A DNA stretch of 64,000 nucleotides from RUG100 sp963542695 (GTDB taxonomy: Bacteria; Bacillota; Clostridia; Peptostreptococcales; Anaerovoracaceae), in NCBI GenBank assembly GCA_963542695.1, contig CAUTYX010000002.1:97017-161016 (forward strand), written 5' to 3'. Each line of letters starts with the position of its first letter. Within the stretch, counting starts at the first letter, position 1. The notes beneath the pieces are model-generated. The model saw only the letters and a list, made by a program, of their open reading frames with translations. It was not told the origin of the DNA and did not search any database. The translations under genes and the position numbers were made by a program. This document shows, piece after piece, positions 9,069 to 18,318 of the stretch.

Positions 9069-10938
9069 TATTCCGATTCCTTCTACGATCCAGTTCCTTT
9101 AACAGCTTCTTCCGCAGGCGAATGTCCTCAGGAGTTACCTCTACCAGCTCATCACTGTTGATAAACTCCAGGGCTTCTTCCAGAGACATTTCAATAGGCG
9201 GTGCCAGCTTGACGTTATCATCACTGCCGGCTGCCCGCATGTTGCTGGCTTTCTTTGCCTTACACGGGTTGATTACCATATCATCGGAACGGCTGTTTTC
9301 TCCCACAATCATTCCTTCATATACTTCCACCCCAGGTCCGATAAACATGTGAATGCGTTCCTGTATCGTATTTAGTGCATATGGAGTTGTGGTCCCCTTT
9401 TCCTGAGCAATACCGACGCCACTGGTTCTCTGCGGAATATCTCCTTTATAGTCTTCAAAACGACTAAAGCGGCGAACCATGGTGCCTTCTCCTCTTGTCT
9501 CATTAATAAATTCCGTTCTGTATCCCAGCAAGCCTCTGGTAGGAACCATAAACTGCATGGAAACATAGCCATTTTCATTGTTCATTTCCTGCATCATTCC
9601 CTTACGAAGATTAAGCTTGGAAATAACAGTTCCTGAATATTCCTCCGGAACAGAAATTACAACCTCTTCAATTGGCTCTTGTTTCTGTCCATGATTGCCT
9701 TTCCGCAAAATAACTTCCGGCTTGCTGACAGCCAATTCATATTCTTCTCGGCGCATGTTTTCAATTAAGATGGATAGATGCAGTTCCCCACGTCCGGACA
9801 CTTTAAAGCAATCTGTAGAATCCGTTTCCTCTACCATCAGCCCTACGTTGACTTCCAGTTCTTTGTTGAGTCGGTCCCTGATATGTCTTGAAGTAACGTA
9901 TTTTCCTACTCTGCCTGCAAAAGGAGAATCATTTACCATAAAGTTCATAGAAAGTGTCGGCTCTTCAATGTGAATCATTTCCATAGGTTGCGGGTTCTGC
10001 AAATCCGTAATGGTCTGTCCAATGGAAACATCCGGAATCCCCGACACCACAACAATATCTCCACATTCTGCCTGGTCCACCGGCACACGAGAAAGTCCCC
10101 GGTAAACAAACACCTGGTTGATTTTCTTCTGTACCGGAGCTTTATCTCCCTGGCAAATTCCAATGGTCTGGGCTTCCTTTAAGACACCTTGTGTAATGCG
10201 TCCAATACCAAGACGCCCGATATAATCATCATAAGCCAGAGCAGAAACCTGCAACTGCAGCGGTTCTTCTCTTTTGTCCGGATATGGATTGCAATGCTTG
10301 ATAATGGTATCAAAGAGAGGGGTAATGTCTAAACCATCTTCTCCTTCTGCCGCATGATCCCGTTTTGGCCCATCGGTTTCCACTTCGTGACCTTTGGCAT
10401 CTTCCGGATCATATACAACGATGCCCTGACGTGCAATCCCGTATAATATCGGAAAGTCCAACTGCTCATCGTTTGCTTCCAAATCCATAAACAAGTCGTA
10501 GACTTCATCTACGACTTGATCAATTCGTGCATCTTTCTTATCGATTTTATTAATTAACAAAATCGGGTTCATTCCCTGCTCCAACGCCTTTGATAATACA
10601 AAACGTGTCTGGGGCATTGGCCCTTCGCTGCTGTCTACCAGCAAAATAACAGTGTCTACTGTTTTAATAATACGCTCTACCTCTGAACTAAAGTCCGCAT
10701 GTCCCGGTGTATCTACAATATTTATTTTTGTATCTCCATGCATTACAGAGCAGTTTTTAGAATAAATGGTAATCCCTCTCTCCCGCTCTATATCGTCACT
10801 GTCCATGATGCATTCCACCACTTGTTCGTTTTCTCGAAACACACCGCTCTGGCTTAGAAAAGCATCCACTAAGGTAGACTTTCCTGCATCTACATGAGCA
10901 ATAACGGCAATATTGATGATTTTCTGTTTTTGCTTCAT
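9058..10938 (-). CDS. typA: Ribosome-associated GTPase TypA/BipA
   Basis: 626 residues from ATG 10938; the TTG extension to 10968 is less likely. G1 AHVDAGKST (TypA more often has AHVDHGKT), switch RGITI, G3 DTPGHADF and G4 NKID are present. They are followed by the EF-G-like domains, including the SGRGELHLSILIENMRREE region and the TypA-type TRGLLGYRTEF segment, and by the TypA C-terminal domain ending in a basic tail. A translational GTPase of the EF-G/LepA group that binds 70S ribosomes and is needed under stress. First gene of the typA-mscS-small ORF-small ORF-dnaE strand run. Confidence 0.94.
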   Translation of the reverse strand: MKQKQKIINIAVIAHVDAGKSTLVDAFLSQSGVFRENEQVVECIMDSDDIERERGITIYSKNCSVMHGDTKINIVDTPGHADFSSEVERIIKTVDTVILLVDSSEGPMPQTRFVLSKALEQGMNPILLINKIDKKDARIDQVVDEVYDLFMDLEANDEQLDFPILYGIARQGIVVYDPEDAKGHEVETDGPKRDHAAEGEDGLDITPLFDTIIKHCNPYPDKREEPLQLQVSALAYDDYIGRLGIGRITQGVLKEAQTIGICQGDKAPVQKKINQVFVYRGLSRVPVDQAECGDIVVVSGIPDVSIGQTITDLQNPQPMEMIHIEEPTLSMNFMVNDSPFAGRVGKYVTSRHIRDRLNKELEVNVGLMVEETDSTDCFKVSGRGELHLSILIENMRREEYELAVSKPEVILRKGNHGQKQEPIEEVVISVPEEYSGTVISKLNLRKGMMQEMNNENGYVSMQFMVPTRGLLGYRTEFINETRGEGTMVRRFSRFEDYKGDIPQRTSGVGIAQEKGTTTPYALNTIQERIHMFIGPGVEVYEGMIVGENSRSDDMVINPCKAKKASNMRAAGSDDNVKLAPPIEMSLEEALEFINSDELVEVTPEDIRLRKKLLKELDRRRNRNNVG

Positions 10939-11067
10939 CGTACTCTCACTTTCCTTCCTGGTTAACAACTAATTTTAGCATACTCCCGACTGTTATTCAA
11001 CCAATGAGAACTTTGGTAAAATTTACAAAAAACAACTGATATTCTTGTATTTTAGGCAAAATCAGCC

Positions 11068-11095
11068 TTACAAAGTCTCGGTTTTATGCTAAAAT
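11068..11095 (+). promoter_or_regulatory. Promoter of the NSS transporter gene
   Basis: TTACAA (11068-11073) and TAAAAT (11090-11095) separated by 16 bp, about 100 bp upstream of the transporter ATG. This leaves a 5' leader containing a perfect palindrome. Predicted from consensus matching only. Confidence 0.5.
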
Positions 11096-11138
11096 GTAGC
11101 GGTGTGTTGTACCAAAAAAAGGTAGTACATTGTGATCG

Positions 11139-11153
11139 TCCGGTGTCACCGGA
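11139..11153. promoter_or_regulatory. Perfect palindrome TCCGGTG-T-CACCGGA in the NSS transporter leader
   Basis: Two perfect 7-bp arms around one central base, between the predicted promoter and the transporter start codon. The one-base spacer makes it a poor RNA hairpin but a good dimeric repressor site. No regulator gene is adjacent, so its partner is unknown. Confidence 0.45.
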
Positions 11154-11193
11154 TAAATATATATATTTTTTAGTAAAGAGAGGCAGTTATATT

Positions 11194-12552
11194 ATGGAAA
11201 GAGAAAGTTTCAAATCTCGACTGGGCTTTATCCTTGTCAGTGCCGGCTGTGCCATTGGCATCGGCAATGTGTGGAGATTCCCCTTTATTACCGGACAAAA
11301 CGGCGGCGGTGTATTCGTTCTGTTTTATCTGCTGTTTCTGGTTATTCTAGGGATTCCTGTGTTCACCATGGAGTTGGCGGTGGGACGTGCCAGCGGAAAA
11401 AGTGCCGTTCCGGCATACAAAGCATTGGAAAAACCCGGCACCAAATGGCATATTCACGGTTGGTTCTGTTTGCTGGGAACCTACGTTTTGATGATGTACT
11501 ATACCACCGTTTCCGGATGGATGCTCAGCTATTTTTTCAAATTCCTCACCGGCGAATTTACCACTTCCATGAGCAGTAAGGAAGTAGGCAGTGTTTTCCA
11601 AAACTTGCTGGCAAATCCCAAAGCGCTACTGTTCTGGATGGGTATCACCGTTGTTGCAGGCTTCCTCATTAACAGTTTTGGGCTGGCCAACGGCGTAGAA
11701 CGTATTACAAAGATTATGATGTTGGCACTATTGGTACTCATTGTTATTTTGGCTGCCCATAGTTTTACCCTAAAGGGGGCATCAGAAGGTTTAAAGTTCT
11801 ATTTACTGCCGGATATGGATCGAGCCATGGAAGTAGGTATCGGCAACGTAATAACCGCCGCGATGAACCAGGCCTTCTTTACGCTGAGTTTAGGTATCAG
11901 CGGCATGTTGATTTTCGGAAGCTATATGAACAAGGATCGTACATTGACTAGTGAATCCGTTATTATCACCGGTCTTGATACCTTCGTTGCTATTATGGCC
12001 GGGCTGATTATATTCCCCGCTTGTTTCTCCTTTGGAGTGCAGCCGGATGCAGGTCCTGCATTGATTTTCGTAACCTTACCGCATGTATTTATCAACATGA
12101 GCGGCGGCCGTATTTGGGGAACCTTGTTCTTCCTCTTTATGACATTTGCCAGCTTCTCTACGGTAATGGCTGTGTTTGAAAACATCATTGCCAACGGCAT
12201 TGACAACTTTGGTTGGAAACGTAAGAAAGCTTCCTTTATCAACCTATTCGTTGTATTCTTTGCCAGCATCCCTTGCGTACTTGGATTTAACATTTGGAGC
12301 AACATCCAGATTGCCGGTAAAGGCATCCTTGACATGGAAGATTTCCTGGTAAGCAACCTGCTGCTGCCAATCGGATCCCTTATTTTCCTCCTCTTCTGTG
12401 TAACAAAATGGGGCTGGGGATTTGACAACTATCTAAAAGAAGCCAACCTTGGAAAAGGTCTCATGATGCCGAAAGAATTAAAATGGTATCTGCGTATTGT
12501 AGTACCTATCCTCATTGCGGTTATCATCATCCAAGGCCTGATTTCATTATAG
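11194..12552 (+). CDS. Neurotransmitter:sodium symporter (NSS/SNF family) transporter
   Basis: 452 residues from the ATG at 11194, which follows AGAGAGG; a longer in-frame reading to 11086 is not favoured. The first helix holds the LeuT-type sodium/substrate loop (GCAIGIGNVWRFPF, NGGGVFVLFYL). Helix 6 and later segments (NQAFFTLSLGISGMLIFGSY) match LeuT-fold bacterial symporters. It couples uptake of an amino acid or amine to sodium. The substrate cannot be read from the sequence. Monocistronic: own promoter at 11068-11095, terminator at 12576-12618. Confidence 0.93.
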   Translation: MERESFKSRLGFILVSAGCAIGIGNVWRFPFITGQNGGGVFVLFYLLFLVILGIPVFTMELAVGRASGKSAVPAYKALEKPGTKWHIHGWFCLLGTYVLMMYYTTVSGWMLSYFFKFLTGEFTTSMSSKEVGSVFQNLLANPKALLFWMGITVVAGFLINSFGLANGVERITKIMMLALLVLIVILAAHSFTLKGASEGLKFYLLPDMDRAMEVGIGNVITAAMNQAFFTLSLGISGMLIFGSYMNKDRTLTSESVIITGLDTFVAIMAGLIIFPACFSFGVQPDAGPALIFVTLPHVFINMSGGRIWGTLFFLFMTFASFSTVMAVFENIIANGIDNFGWKRKKASFINLFVVFFASIPCVLGFNIWSNIQIAGKGILDMEDFLVSNLLLPIGSLIFLLFCVTKWGWGFDNYLKEANLGKGLMMPKELKWYLRIVVPILIAVIIIQGLISL

Positions 12553-12575
12553 GATATTATGTAAACTTTACTGAA

Positions 12576-12618
12576 AAAGCCTCACAGATTATCAACAATC
12601 TGTGAGGCTTTATTTTTT
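12576..12618 (+). terminator. Rho-independent terminator after the NSS transporter
   Basis: A perfect stem AAGCCTCACAGATT / AATCTGTGAGGCTT with a six-base loop, followed on the plus strand by TTATTTTTT. Confidence 0.9.
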
Positions 12619-12632
12619 GGGATTTTCTTGGT

Positions 12633-12762
12633 TTATCCACAACTTTTTTGAAATCGTATACAATTTTGTCCACTAGTCCCTGTGAATAACCATAAAATTC
12701 CAGTCATTGCAATTTCAGTGGTTTAACTAGGTCATTTCCATACTTTTACAAAGTTATCCACA
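12633..12762. other. Cluster of three DnaA boxes in an intergenic region
   Basis: TTATCCACA at 12633-12641 (plus), TTATTCACA read on the minus strand at 12681-12689, and TTATCCACA at 12754-12762 (plus). All match the 9-mer consensus TTATNCACA. They lie in the 226 bp between the NSS transporter and the NUDIX gene, which contains no other gene. dnaA and dnaN are not in the window, so this is more likely a DnaA-binding/titration cluster than oriC. Confidence 0.6.
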
Positions 12763-12778
12763 GTTTATGGGAGGATTA

Positions 12779-13363
12779 TTAGCAACGTGTTAGTAAAGGA
12801 AAATCCGCCCTTGCCCACAGGTAGCAATAGGCCTGTGTACGAGCAGCAAAGAGATTATTTTTCAACAATTCCTTTACCTGTTCTTTGGTATACCACCCCG
12901 GTTCTATTTCCTCTTCTTCCGATGTACTATGTCCAAATTCTCCTTTTGCTATGCCGACTAATGCAATATTTTTTTCATTGCTAAATCCTACAGCGCTATA
13001 GCTGATTCCCATATACTCTGTAATGGCAACCAGCTCCAATCCGGTTTCTTCTCGCAGCTCTCTTACTGCACTTTCCTCCGGCGTTTCTCCCGGGTCTATG
13101 AGTCCGGCCGGAAAGTTATATACCCATTGTCCCGTTGCCATACGGAATTCTCGATTCAAAAGAATCTTATCTCCTTCTTGGTTGTGAAGAATCAAAACAA
13201 CGGCCTCTGCCTCTCCTTGGGTTAAATCTTCTTCTGTCTCCATATTCTTTTTACGAGAAATCATCTCATAGACTTTTTCTTTTCCATCTTCCATCCGGTA
13301 CCGCAAATCATACCGGGAAATATATGCTCCCTGATGGATTTTCTTCATGCCTTTATATTTCAT
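12779..13363 (-). CDS. NUDIX hydrolase (ADP-ribose pyrophosphatase-like)
   Basis: 194 residues from ATG 13363. The Nudix box is complete: G-L-I-D-P-G-E-T-P-E-E-S-A-V-R-E-L, then REETGLEL. The flanking NREFRMATGQWVYNFPAG segment is characteristic of ADP-ribose/ADP-sugar pyrophosphatases, which hydrolyse nucleoside diphosphate sugars to AMP plus sugar phosphate. An in-frame upstream extension to 13504 would run through the upstream terminator and into the TM2 gene and is rejected. Substrate specificity is inferred only. Confidence 0.85.
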   Translation of the reverse strand: MKYKGMKKIHQGAYISRYDLRYRMEDGKEKVYEMISRKKNMETEEDLTQGEAEAVVLILHNQEGDKILLNREFRMATGQWVYNFPAGLIDPGETPEESAVRELREETGLELVAITEYMGISYSAVGFSNEKNIALVGIAKGEFGHSTSEEEEIEPGWYTKEQVKELLKNNLFAARTQAYCYLWARADFPLLTRC

Positions 13364-13385
13364 CGTTATTACCTTTTCTGTTTTA

Positions 13386-13432
13386 TTAAAAAAGGCATCC
13401 GGGTTTCTTGTTACAGTAACCCAGTGCCTTTT
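13386..13432 (-). terminator. Terminator downstream of the TM2 gene
   Basis: On the minus strand an imperfect stem (AAAAGGCA..TGGGTT / AACCCGG..TGCCTTTTTT) is followed by a T-rich run. It separates the TM2 gene from the NUDIX gene. Confidence 0.7.
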
Positions 13433-13454
13433 CCATTCTTTTTCGTACTTTTGC

Positions 13455-13961
13455 TTACCGTGCGTATTTGCCGTTAATGAAGATGACATCTTCCTGGTTT
13501 GCAAAAGCTTCTCCGTATACTTTTACCAATCCAATGATAAAGTCCACAAGAGACCAGATGCCAATGCCGCCACAGGTCAACAGCTTTAAAATGCCTAGAC
13601 CGATTTGACCTCGCACAAAACGATCCACACCAAGGGATCCTACTAAGAAGGTGCAAACCCAAACGAAAACGTGTTTATTCATGGACTTTCTATTTGTGTT
13701 ATACATCTGCTGCGGTTCCTCCTGATATTGATATTGCTGATATTTCATTTCCTGTGGCTGCATTTCAACAGGTGGCTGTGAATCTGCGGCAGCAGCTGCC
13801 ACTTTGCTTACAATAGTGTTATCTTCATTTTGAAAAATCTGTACTTCATCTCCCACCTGTGGATTTGGGTAGTTGATGGTTGCAATGGGTACATTGGTGA
13901 TTGTTCCATCTTCGATTCCAATGGAAACAGTGTTTCCATCAATCTTAAGAATTTGACTCAT
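13455..13961 (-). CDS. TM2 domain-containing membrane protein
   Basis: 168 residues starting MSQILKIDGNTV at ATG 13961, preceded by a strong AAGGAGAG site. The N-terminal ~60 residues form a small beta-rich domain (possibly OB- or KOW-like). Then comes a Gln/Tyr/Pro-rich linker (residues ~65-100) and a C-terminal TM2 domain with two helices and its conserved GVDRFVRGQIGLGILKLLTCGG-type core split by WSLVDFI. TM2 proteins are of unknown function. The terminal GKYAR is basic and cytoplasmic. Divergent from nothing obvious; it stands alone between two terminators or gaps. Confidence 0.85.
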   Translation of the reverse strand: MSQILKIDGNTVSIGIEDGTITNVPIATINYPNPQVGDEVQIFQNEDNTIVSKVAAAAADSQPPVEMQPQEMKYQQYQYQEEPQQMYNTNRKSMNKHVFVWVCTFLVGSLGVDRFVRGQIGLGILKLLTCGGIGIWSLVDFIIGLVKVYGEAFANQEDVIFINGKYAR

Positions 13962-14031
13962 CCTAACTCTCCTTGGCAATAAATAGTAACATATACGCTT
14001 ATGGTACCCTTATGACAGCAATTCTGTCAAG

Positions 14032-15909
14032 CTATTTGATTTCTTCTGTTTTGAAGATAATTTTGCTTTCACCATTCATATCGGCATTTTTCCCGCCTAC
14101 AAATACAGGAGATTTGGCTGCATCAAAGACAGCCTCCAGGCGCTGTGCCACTGCCTTTAACTGGCTGCCGGACAAACTTTTTACAAGCTGCCGGATGCCT
14201 TCCTTATCAAAGGTGGCCATTCCCGAAGAAAGCTGCTTTGTGCCTGATGACAAGGTAGCAGCTCCCTTTGTTAACGCTGCAGCCCCTTCATCGACAGCAT
14301 TGGCACCGGCAGCCAAACTACCGGATGCACCGGCCAGTTTATTCATATTCAATGACAAAGTTGAAGTGGCGGATTTGAGTGTGTCAAACTTCCCACCATA
14401 GGCAGATATTTTTTCATTTACCTGAGAAGCCACTCCTTGAGCTCCACTGGTTGCTGCCACTGCGGCCACTTGCTTTACGGCACCGGATACGCTGCCACTA
14501 ATGCCGGCAGAAATGGATTCTGCGGAAACCTTCGAGGCCGCCCCATCTAACGTGCCGGAAACGATACCGGCAACAATAGAGTTGGCCTGTTCTTTGGACA
14601 TACCGGCCTTTTGCAAGGCTCCGATCATAGTCTGTACATTGCCGTCTCCCATGACCTGGCTGGTTACAGCACTCTTTGTTGCCTGTGATGTTAAGGTTCC
14701 CTGGACAGTTTTGCTAACACCGCTACTGATGCCGCCGGTAAGCTGACTGGCAGCACCTGCCACCTTGTCACTTGCTGCAGCCTGCTGAGAGATAGCCGCC
14801 TTGTCTCCTTCACTCAGTTCCACAGTAGGAAGGGAAATCCCCTGTACTGCCTTGTTTAAGGTCGCTGCCCCGTCGGCCAGCTTGTTGACACCGGTGTGAA
14901 GAGTATTGCTACCTTTTTTCAAGCTTTTGCTGCCTGATGACAGTTTGTCAGAACCCTTTGCCAGAGCACCTGCTCCGTCGTCCACTTTTTTGGCTCCGGC
15001 TACCAGTTGTTTGGAAGAGGAAGCCAGTTTTGAAAGACCGTTTTCCAACTGGGAAACTTTCCCTTTGGCAGAATCAAGACCGGAGAAATTCAGTGCATCA
15101 GACAAACCGGACAAGGCGATGGTATACGTTCCGTCAATTTTACAGGAGTTGGTATCGGCTTTGATAACCACTGTTTCCGGGATATCCAGCTTGCCGGATA
15201 AGCCTAAGTTCTTTGCAAGACCCGGAAAAGCAATGCCAAGAGCTACATTGTTGCTGCCATCGTTAATGACTTTGCCGCCGGTTACCTCTACATTTGTAAA
15301 AGAAGCTCCATCCAGCACAACGCCGCTGGCCATAGTATAGGGATGGGTAATATGAACGCCATTTACCGTTTCCCTTTGGTTAACGTGATACTGAAAGTGA
15401 AATTCCACTTTACCGGATTTCCCTTTTAGTTCCTCTGCCGACACTTTTTTTCCATCCAGGTAATAGGACAATTCCACATCTACCGGCAGTTCTTCTTTCG
15501 TATACCCTTTGTAACGAATGTCTTTCCCATCGGCTTTCCACGTAATTTCATCTCCCTTTTTATCAAAGGATTCGTTGCCGGAAGTGTTTTCAATATCACT
15601 AAGCCCCGATGTATCCTTGATACTGCCTTCCCCTTTGGCATTCTTCAACCATTCATTTACCACCACTTCTTTGGTAGATCCGTCTGCGTCTTTTACAACA
15701 TAGGAAGTTTCATCTTTAGAAAGCTGACCATTGTCTTCTTTCTTTGTAAAGAGCTGCGGATAATTTTCTTCGATTTTCTTTTCTGTGTGGCTCTTTGCTT
15801 CTGCATTTTTTACAGAAAGCTCAGTGGAACCGATGCCTAATGCCAAGGCAACTGCTACTGCTAACGAAACAGCGCCGATTCGTTGTATTGTCTTTTTCTT
15901 TCCTTTCAT
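14032..15909 (-). CDS. Secreted XXXLXXG heptad-repeat protein, partner of the MMPL exporter
   Basis: 625 residues. An N-terminal signal or anchor segment (AVSLAVAVALALGIG) is followed by a beta-rich region (~60-260). A long stretch of alternating small residues follows, with repeated L-x-x-G heptads (e.g. LAKGSDKLSSGSKSLKKGS) at ~290-370 and again at ~520-580. This matches the X-X-X-Leu-X-X-Gly repeat family seen in YhgE/Pip-like proteins and in extracellular partners of MMPL transporters. Its start overlaps the end of the MMPL gene by 4 bases (ATGA), so the two are translationally coupled and very likely work together at the cell surface. Biochemical role unknown. Confidence 0.8.
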   Translation of the reverse strand: MKGKKKTIQRIGAVSLAVAVALALGIGSTELSVKNAEAKSHTEKKIEENYPQLFTKKEDNGQLSKDETSYVVKDADGSTKEVVVNEWLKNAKGEGSIKDTSGLSDIENTSGNESFDKKGDEITWKADGKDIRYKGYTKEELPVDVELSYYLDGKKVSAEELKGKSGKVEFHFQYHVNQRETVNGVHITHPYTMASGVVLDGASFTNVEVTGGKVINDGSNNVALGIAFPGLAKNLGLSGKLDIPETVVIKADTNSCKIDGTYTIALSGLSDALNFSGLDSAKGKVSQLENGLSKLASSSKQLVAGAKKVDDGAGALAKGSDKLSSGSKSLKKGSNTLHTGVNKLADGAATLNKAVQGISLPTVELSEGDKAAISQQAAASDKVAGAASQLTGGISSGVSKTVQGTLTSQATKSAVTSQVMGDGNVQTMIGALQKAGMSKEQANSIVAGIVSGTLDGAASKVSAESISAGISGSVSGAVKQVAAVAATSGAQGVASQVNEKISAYGGKFDTLKSATSTLSLNMNKLAGASGSLAAGANAVDEGAAALTKGAATLSSGTKQLSSGMATFDKEGIRQLVKSLSGSQLKAVAQRLEAVFDAAKSPVFVGGKNADMNGESKIIFKTEEIK

Positions 15910-18074
15910 TGTTCCATTCCTCCCGGTTCTGTGTCTTTTCTATCTTTTTTTCGTAATCCCAAGGTGCTGGCACATATGGGTCGATCCAGTGCCATCAACA
16001 AGGAAGGTAATACCAATATAACGGTCAACATACTAATCATGGCTCCTCGCGCCATCAGCATACATAAGGTACTGATGATGCCGATGTCCGAATATAGAGC
16101 GACACCAAAGGTGGCTGTAAAAAAGCCCAGCCCACTGACCAATATCGATGGAATAGACGTCTTGGCGGCGATTTCAATGGCCTCTCTTTTAGCAATGCCG
16201 CCGGCTCGCTCCGTCTTGTACCTGGTGGACATGAGTATAGCGTAGTCTACAGTAGACCCCAGCTGTATCGTGGAAATCAGTACCGGAACGATAAACGGCA
16301 GCTGCAGTCCTGTAAAGCCGGTAATTCCAAGGTTCAAATAAATGGCAAACTCAATGGTAGCCACCAACACAATAGGTAGCGACCAGGATCGTAGGACAAA
16401 GAGGATGATACAAAATACCGCTAAAATCGAAACGAAGCTGACCATCTTAAAGTCCTTATCGGTGATACTGATTAAGTCCTTTGTTGCCGGGCCTTCCCCT
16501 ATGAGCGTCGCTTTTTTATCGTAAATATGGATAATCTTATTGATCCGGCTTATCTGGTTATTGCATTCCTTTGTGGAAACTTTGTATGCCGAGTTGATCA
16601 TAATCAATTGATGACCACCTGCCTGCAGCGATTCTTGTAGCTGATCCGGAAGCATCTCCTTTGGGATAGCCGAGCCCATTAAAGCATCCATGCCGAGAAC
16701 ATTTTTCACTCCATCTACTTTTTCAATACTCTTTGACATGGCTCTTCCCTTGTAGGCCGGCAAATGGCTGTCGGCCAAAACCATGTGTGTGGTACCAATA
16801 TCAAAATCCTTTTGGAGACGTTTGTTGGCCACCATGTACTGGGTGTACTCTGCCGGCAGCTTGCTGGCATCAGAAGTCAGCATCTTTGTAAAGTCATAGG
16901 TAACGTTCTGGTGGTTGTAGCCGATAACAGCCGGAATGATTAACACCAAAAATATGCCTATAAAGATTCCATATTTACTGGTCAGCCGGTGGGCAAAACG
17001 GCTCATATCCGGTAAAATTTCCCGGTGTCTTGCCCGCATTAACAAACTGTGAAAAGTAAGGAGCAATGCCGGCAATATGGTAACGCTGCATATAACCCCC
17101 AGCGCTACTCCCTTTGCCATTACAATGCCTAAATTGATACCCATGGTGTATGACATAAAGCACATGGCCAAGAATCCGGCAATAGTAGTAAGGGAACTGC
17201 CGGTAACTGACATTAGCGTTGCGTTTACAGCCTTTTCCATAGCCCGGGTTTTCTCGAGTCCCTGAGCCAGTTGTTCTTCATAGCTATGCCATAAGAATAT
17301 GGAATAGTCCATGGTAACAGCCAACTGCAGCACCGCCGCAATAGCCTTGGTAATATACGCCACTTCTCCTAATAGAATATTGCTGCCCATATTGTACATA
17401 ATGGCCATGCCGATGCTTAGTAAAAACAGGAACGGTGCCAAAAAAGAATCAAGAAGCAACATCATAGCCAGCAGCGACAGCAACACGGCAATGGCTACGT
17501 ATTTTGTTTCTTCCGCTTCACAGAGATTTTTTAAATCCACCACCATAGCCGTCATACCGGAAATAAAGCAGTCTTTGTTGCACACCTTTCGTATCTGTGC
17601 AATGGCGTTCATGGAACGCTCGTCAGAAGTGGACGTATCAAAGAAAACCACAATCATTGATGCCTTTGGATTATGAATGTTATCCTGAATAATCTGTGGA
17701 TACATGGAAAGAGGAATTCCCGGTTTTATCAACTGCTCCATGTTCATGACCGTGTCTACATGATCAATTTTTTTAATTTTATCTACTGTAGCAGCCACGT
17801 CGTCAGATTTCATATTTTCCGTTACAATGAGAGAAAATCCGCCTTTGCCAAAATCCTTCAGCAGCAGATTCTGCCCTTTTACCGTTTCGATATCATTTGG
17901 CAAATACGTTAACATATCATAGTTAATATGAGTTGCCTTGTACCCTATAATAGAAGGCAGCAGCAAAATAAAGGCGACAATTAAAATCACCTTTCTATGT
18001 TTGACCACTCTACTGCCAAACTTACCTTCCCTATGGTTGTCCGGTAACGAAACCGACTTTTTCCTTCCTAGCAT
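15906..18074 (-). CDS. MMPL/RND-family transporter
   Basis: 722 residues with the duplicated RND layout: one N-terminal helix, a large extracytoplasmic loop (~45-170), five to six clustered helices, then a second helix, loop and helix cluster. The transmembrane segment with QLAVTMDYSIFLWHSYEEQ and the matching QLGSTVDYAILMSTRYKTE are the conserved proton-relay helices of MMPL/YdfJ proteins. It likely exports a lipid or amphipathic compound using the proton gradient. Controlled by the divergent TetR gene: palindromic operators cover its promoter (TTGACT / TAATAT, 17-bp spacing). The cargo is unknown. Confidence 0.9.
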   Translation of the reverse strand: MLGRKKSVSLPDNHREGKFGSRVVKHRKVILIVAFILLLPSIIGYKATHINYDMLTYLPNDIETVKGQNLLLKDFGKGGFSLIVTENMKSDDVAATVDKIKKIDHVDTVMNMEQLIKPGIPLSMYPQIIQDNIHNPKASMIVVFFDTSTSDERSMNAIAQIRKVCNKDCFISGMTAMVVDLKNLCEAEETKYVAIAVLLSLLAMMLLLDSFLAPFLFLLSIGMAIMYNMGSNILLGEVAYITKAIAAVLQLAVTMDYSIFLWHSYEEQLAQGLEKTRAMEKAVNATLMSVTGSSLTTIAGFLAMCFMSYTMGINLGIVMAKGVALGVICSVTILPALLLTFHSLLMRARHREILPDMSRFAHRLTSKYGIFIGIFLVLIIPAVIGYNHQNVTYDFTKMLTSDASKLPAEYTQYMVANKRLQKDFDIGTTHMVLADSHLPAYKGRAMSKSIEKVDGVKNVLGMDALMGSAIPKEMLPDQLQESLQAGGHQLIMINSAYKVSTKECNNQISRINKIIHIYDKKATLIGEGPATKDLISITDKDFKMVSFVSILAVFCIILFVLRSWSLPIVLVATIEFAIYLNLGITGFTGLQLPFIVPVLISTIQLGSTVDYAILMSTRYKTERAGGIAKREAIEIAAKTSIPSILVSGLGFFTATFGVALYSDIGIISTLCMLMARGAMISMLTVILVLPSLLMALDRPICASTLGLRKKDRKDTEPGGMEQ

Positions 18075-18104
18075 TCTTTCCTTATCCTCCGTGATGAAAT
18101 AAAC

Positions 18105-18274
18105 TGACCAAAGGTCAACATCAGCATATTACACCTAAGCTGACTAATAGTCAATAATTTCCTTTGTTCTTTTTATTCCCCTATTTTCAATATTTTTATC
18201 ACTTGATGGTTTAATAATTTCAAAAAATTCATATACTGACCAATATTGACTAATAGTCATATTAGTGCTATTCT
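18105..18274. promoter_or_regulatory. Divergent promoters with three TetR-type palindromic operators
   Basis: Three 13-bp palindromes: TGACCAAAGGTCA (18105-18117), TGACTAATAGTCA (18141-18153) and TGACTAATAGTCA (18247-18259). The second overlaps the -35 (minus strand TTGACT, 18149-18154) of the MMPL promoter, whose -10 TAATAT is at 18126-18131 (17-bp spacer). The third overlaps the -35 TTGACT (18246-18251) of the tetR promoter, whose -10 TATTCT is at 18269-18274 (17-bp spacer). The first lies around the MMPL transcription start. This is a self-consistent picture of autorepression plus exporter repression. Confidence 0.8.
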
Positions 18275-18318
18275 TGCAACAGAAGTTGTGTAAAAAAACA
18301 TATTTGTAGGTGAGTTTT

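Noticed and set aside
12633..12762. oriC
   Set aside because: Although three DnaA boxes are present, there is no dnaA/dnaN neighbour and no clear AT-rich unwinding region; titration or regulatory cluster preferred.
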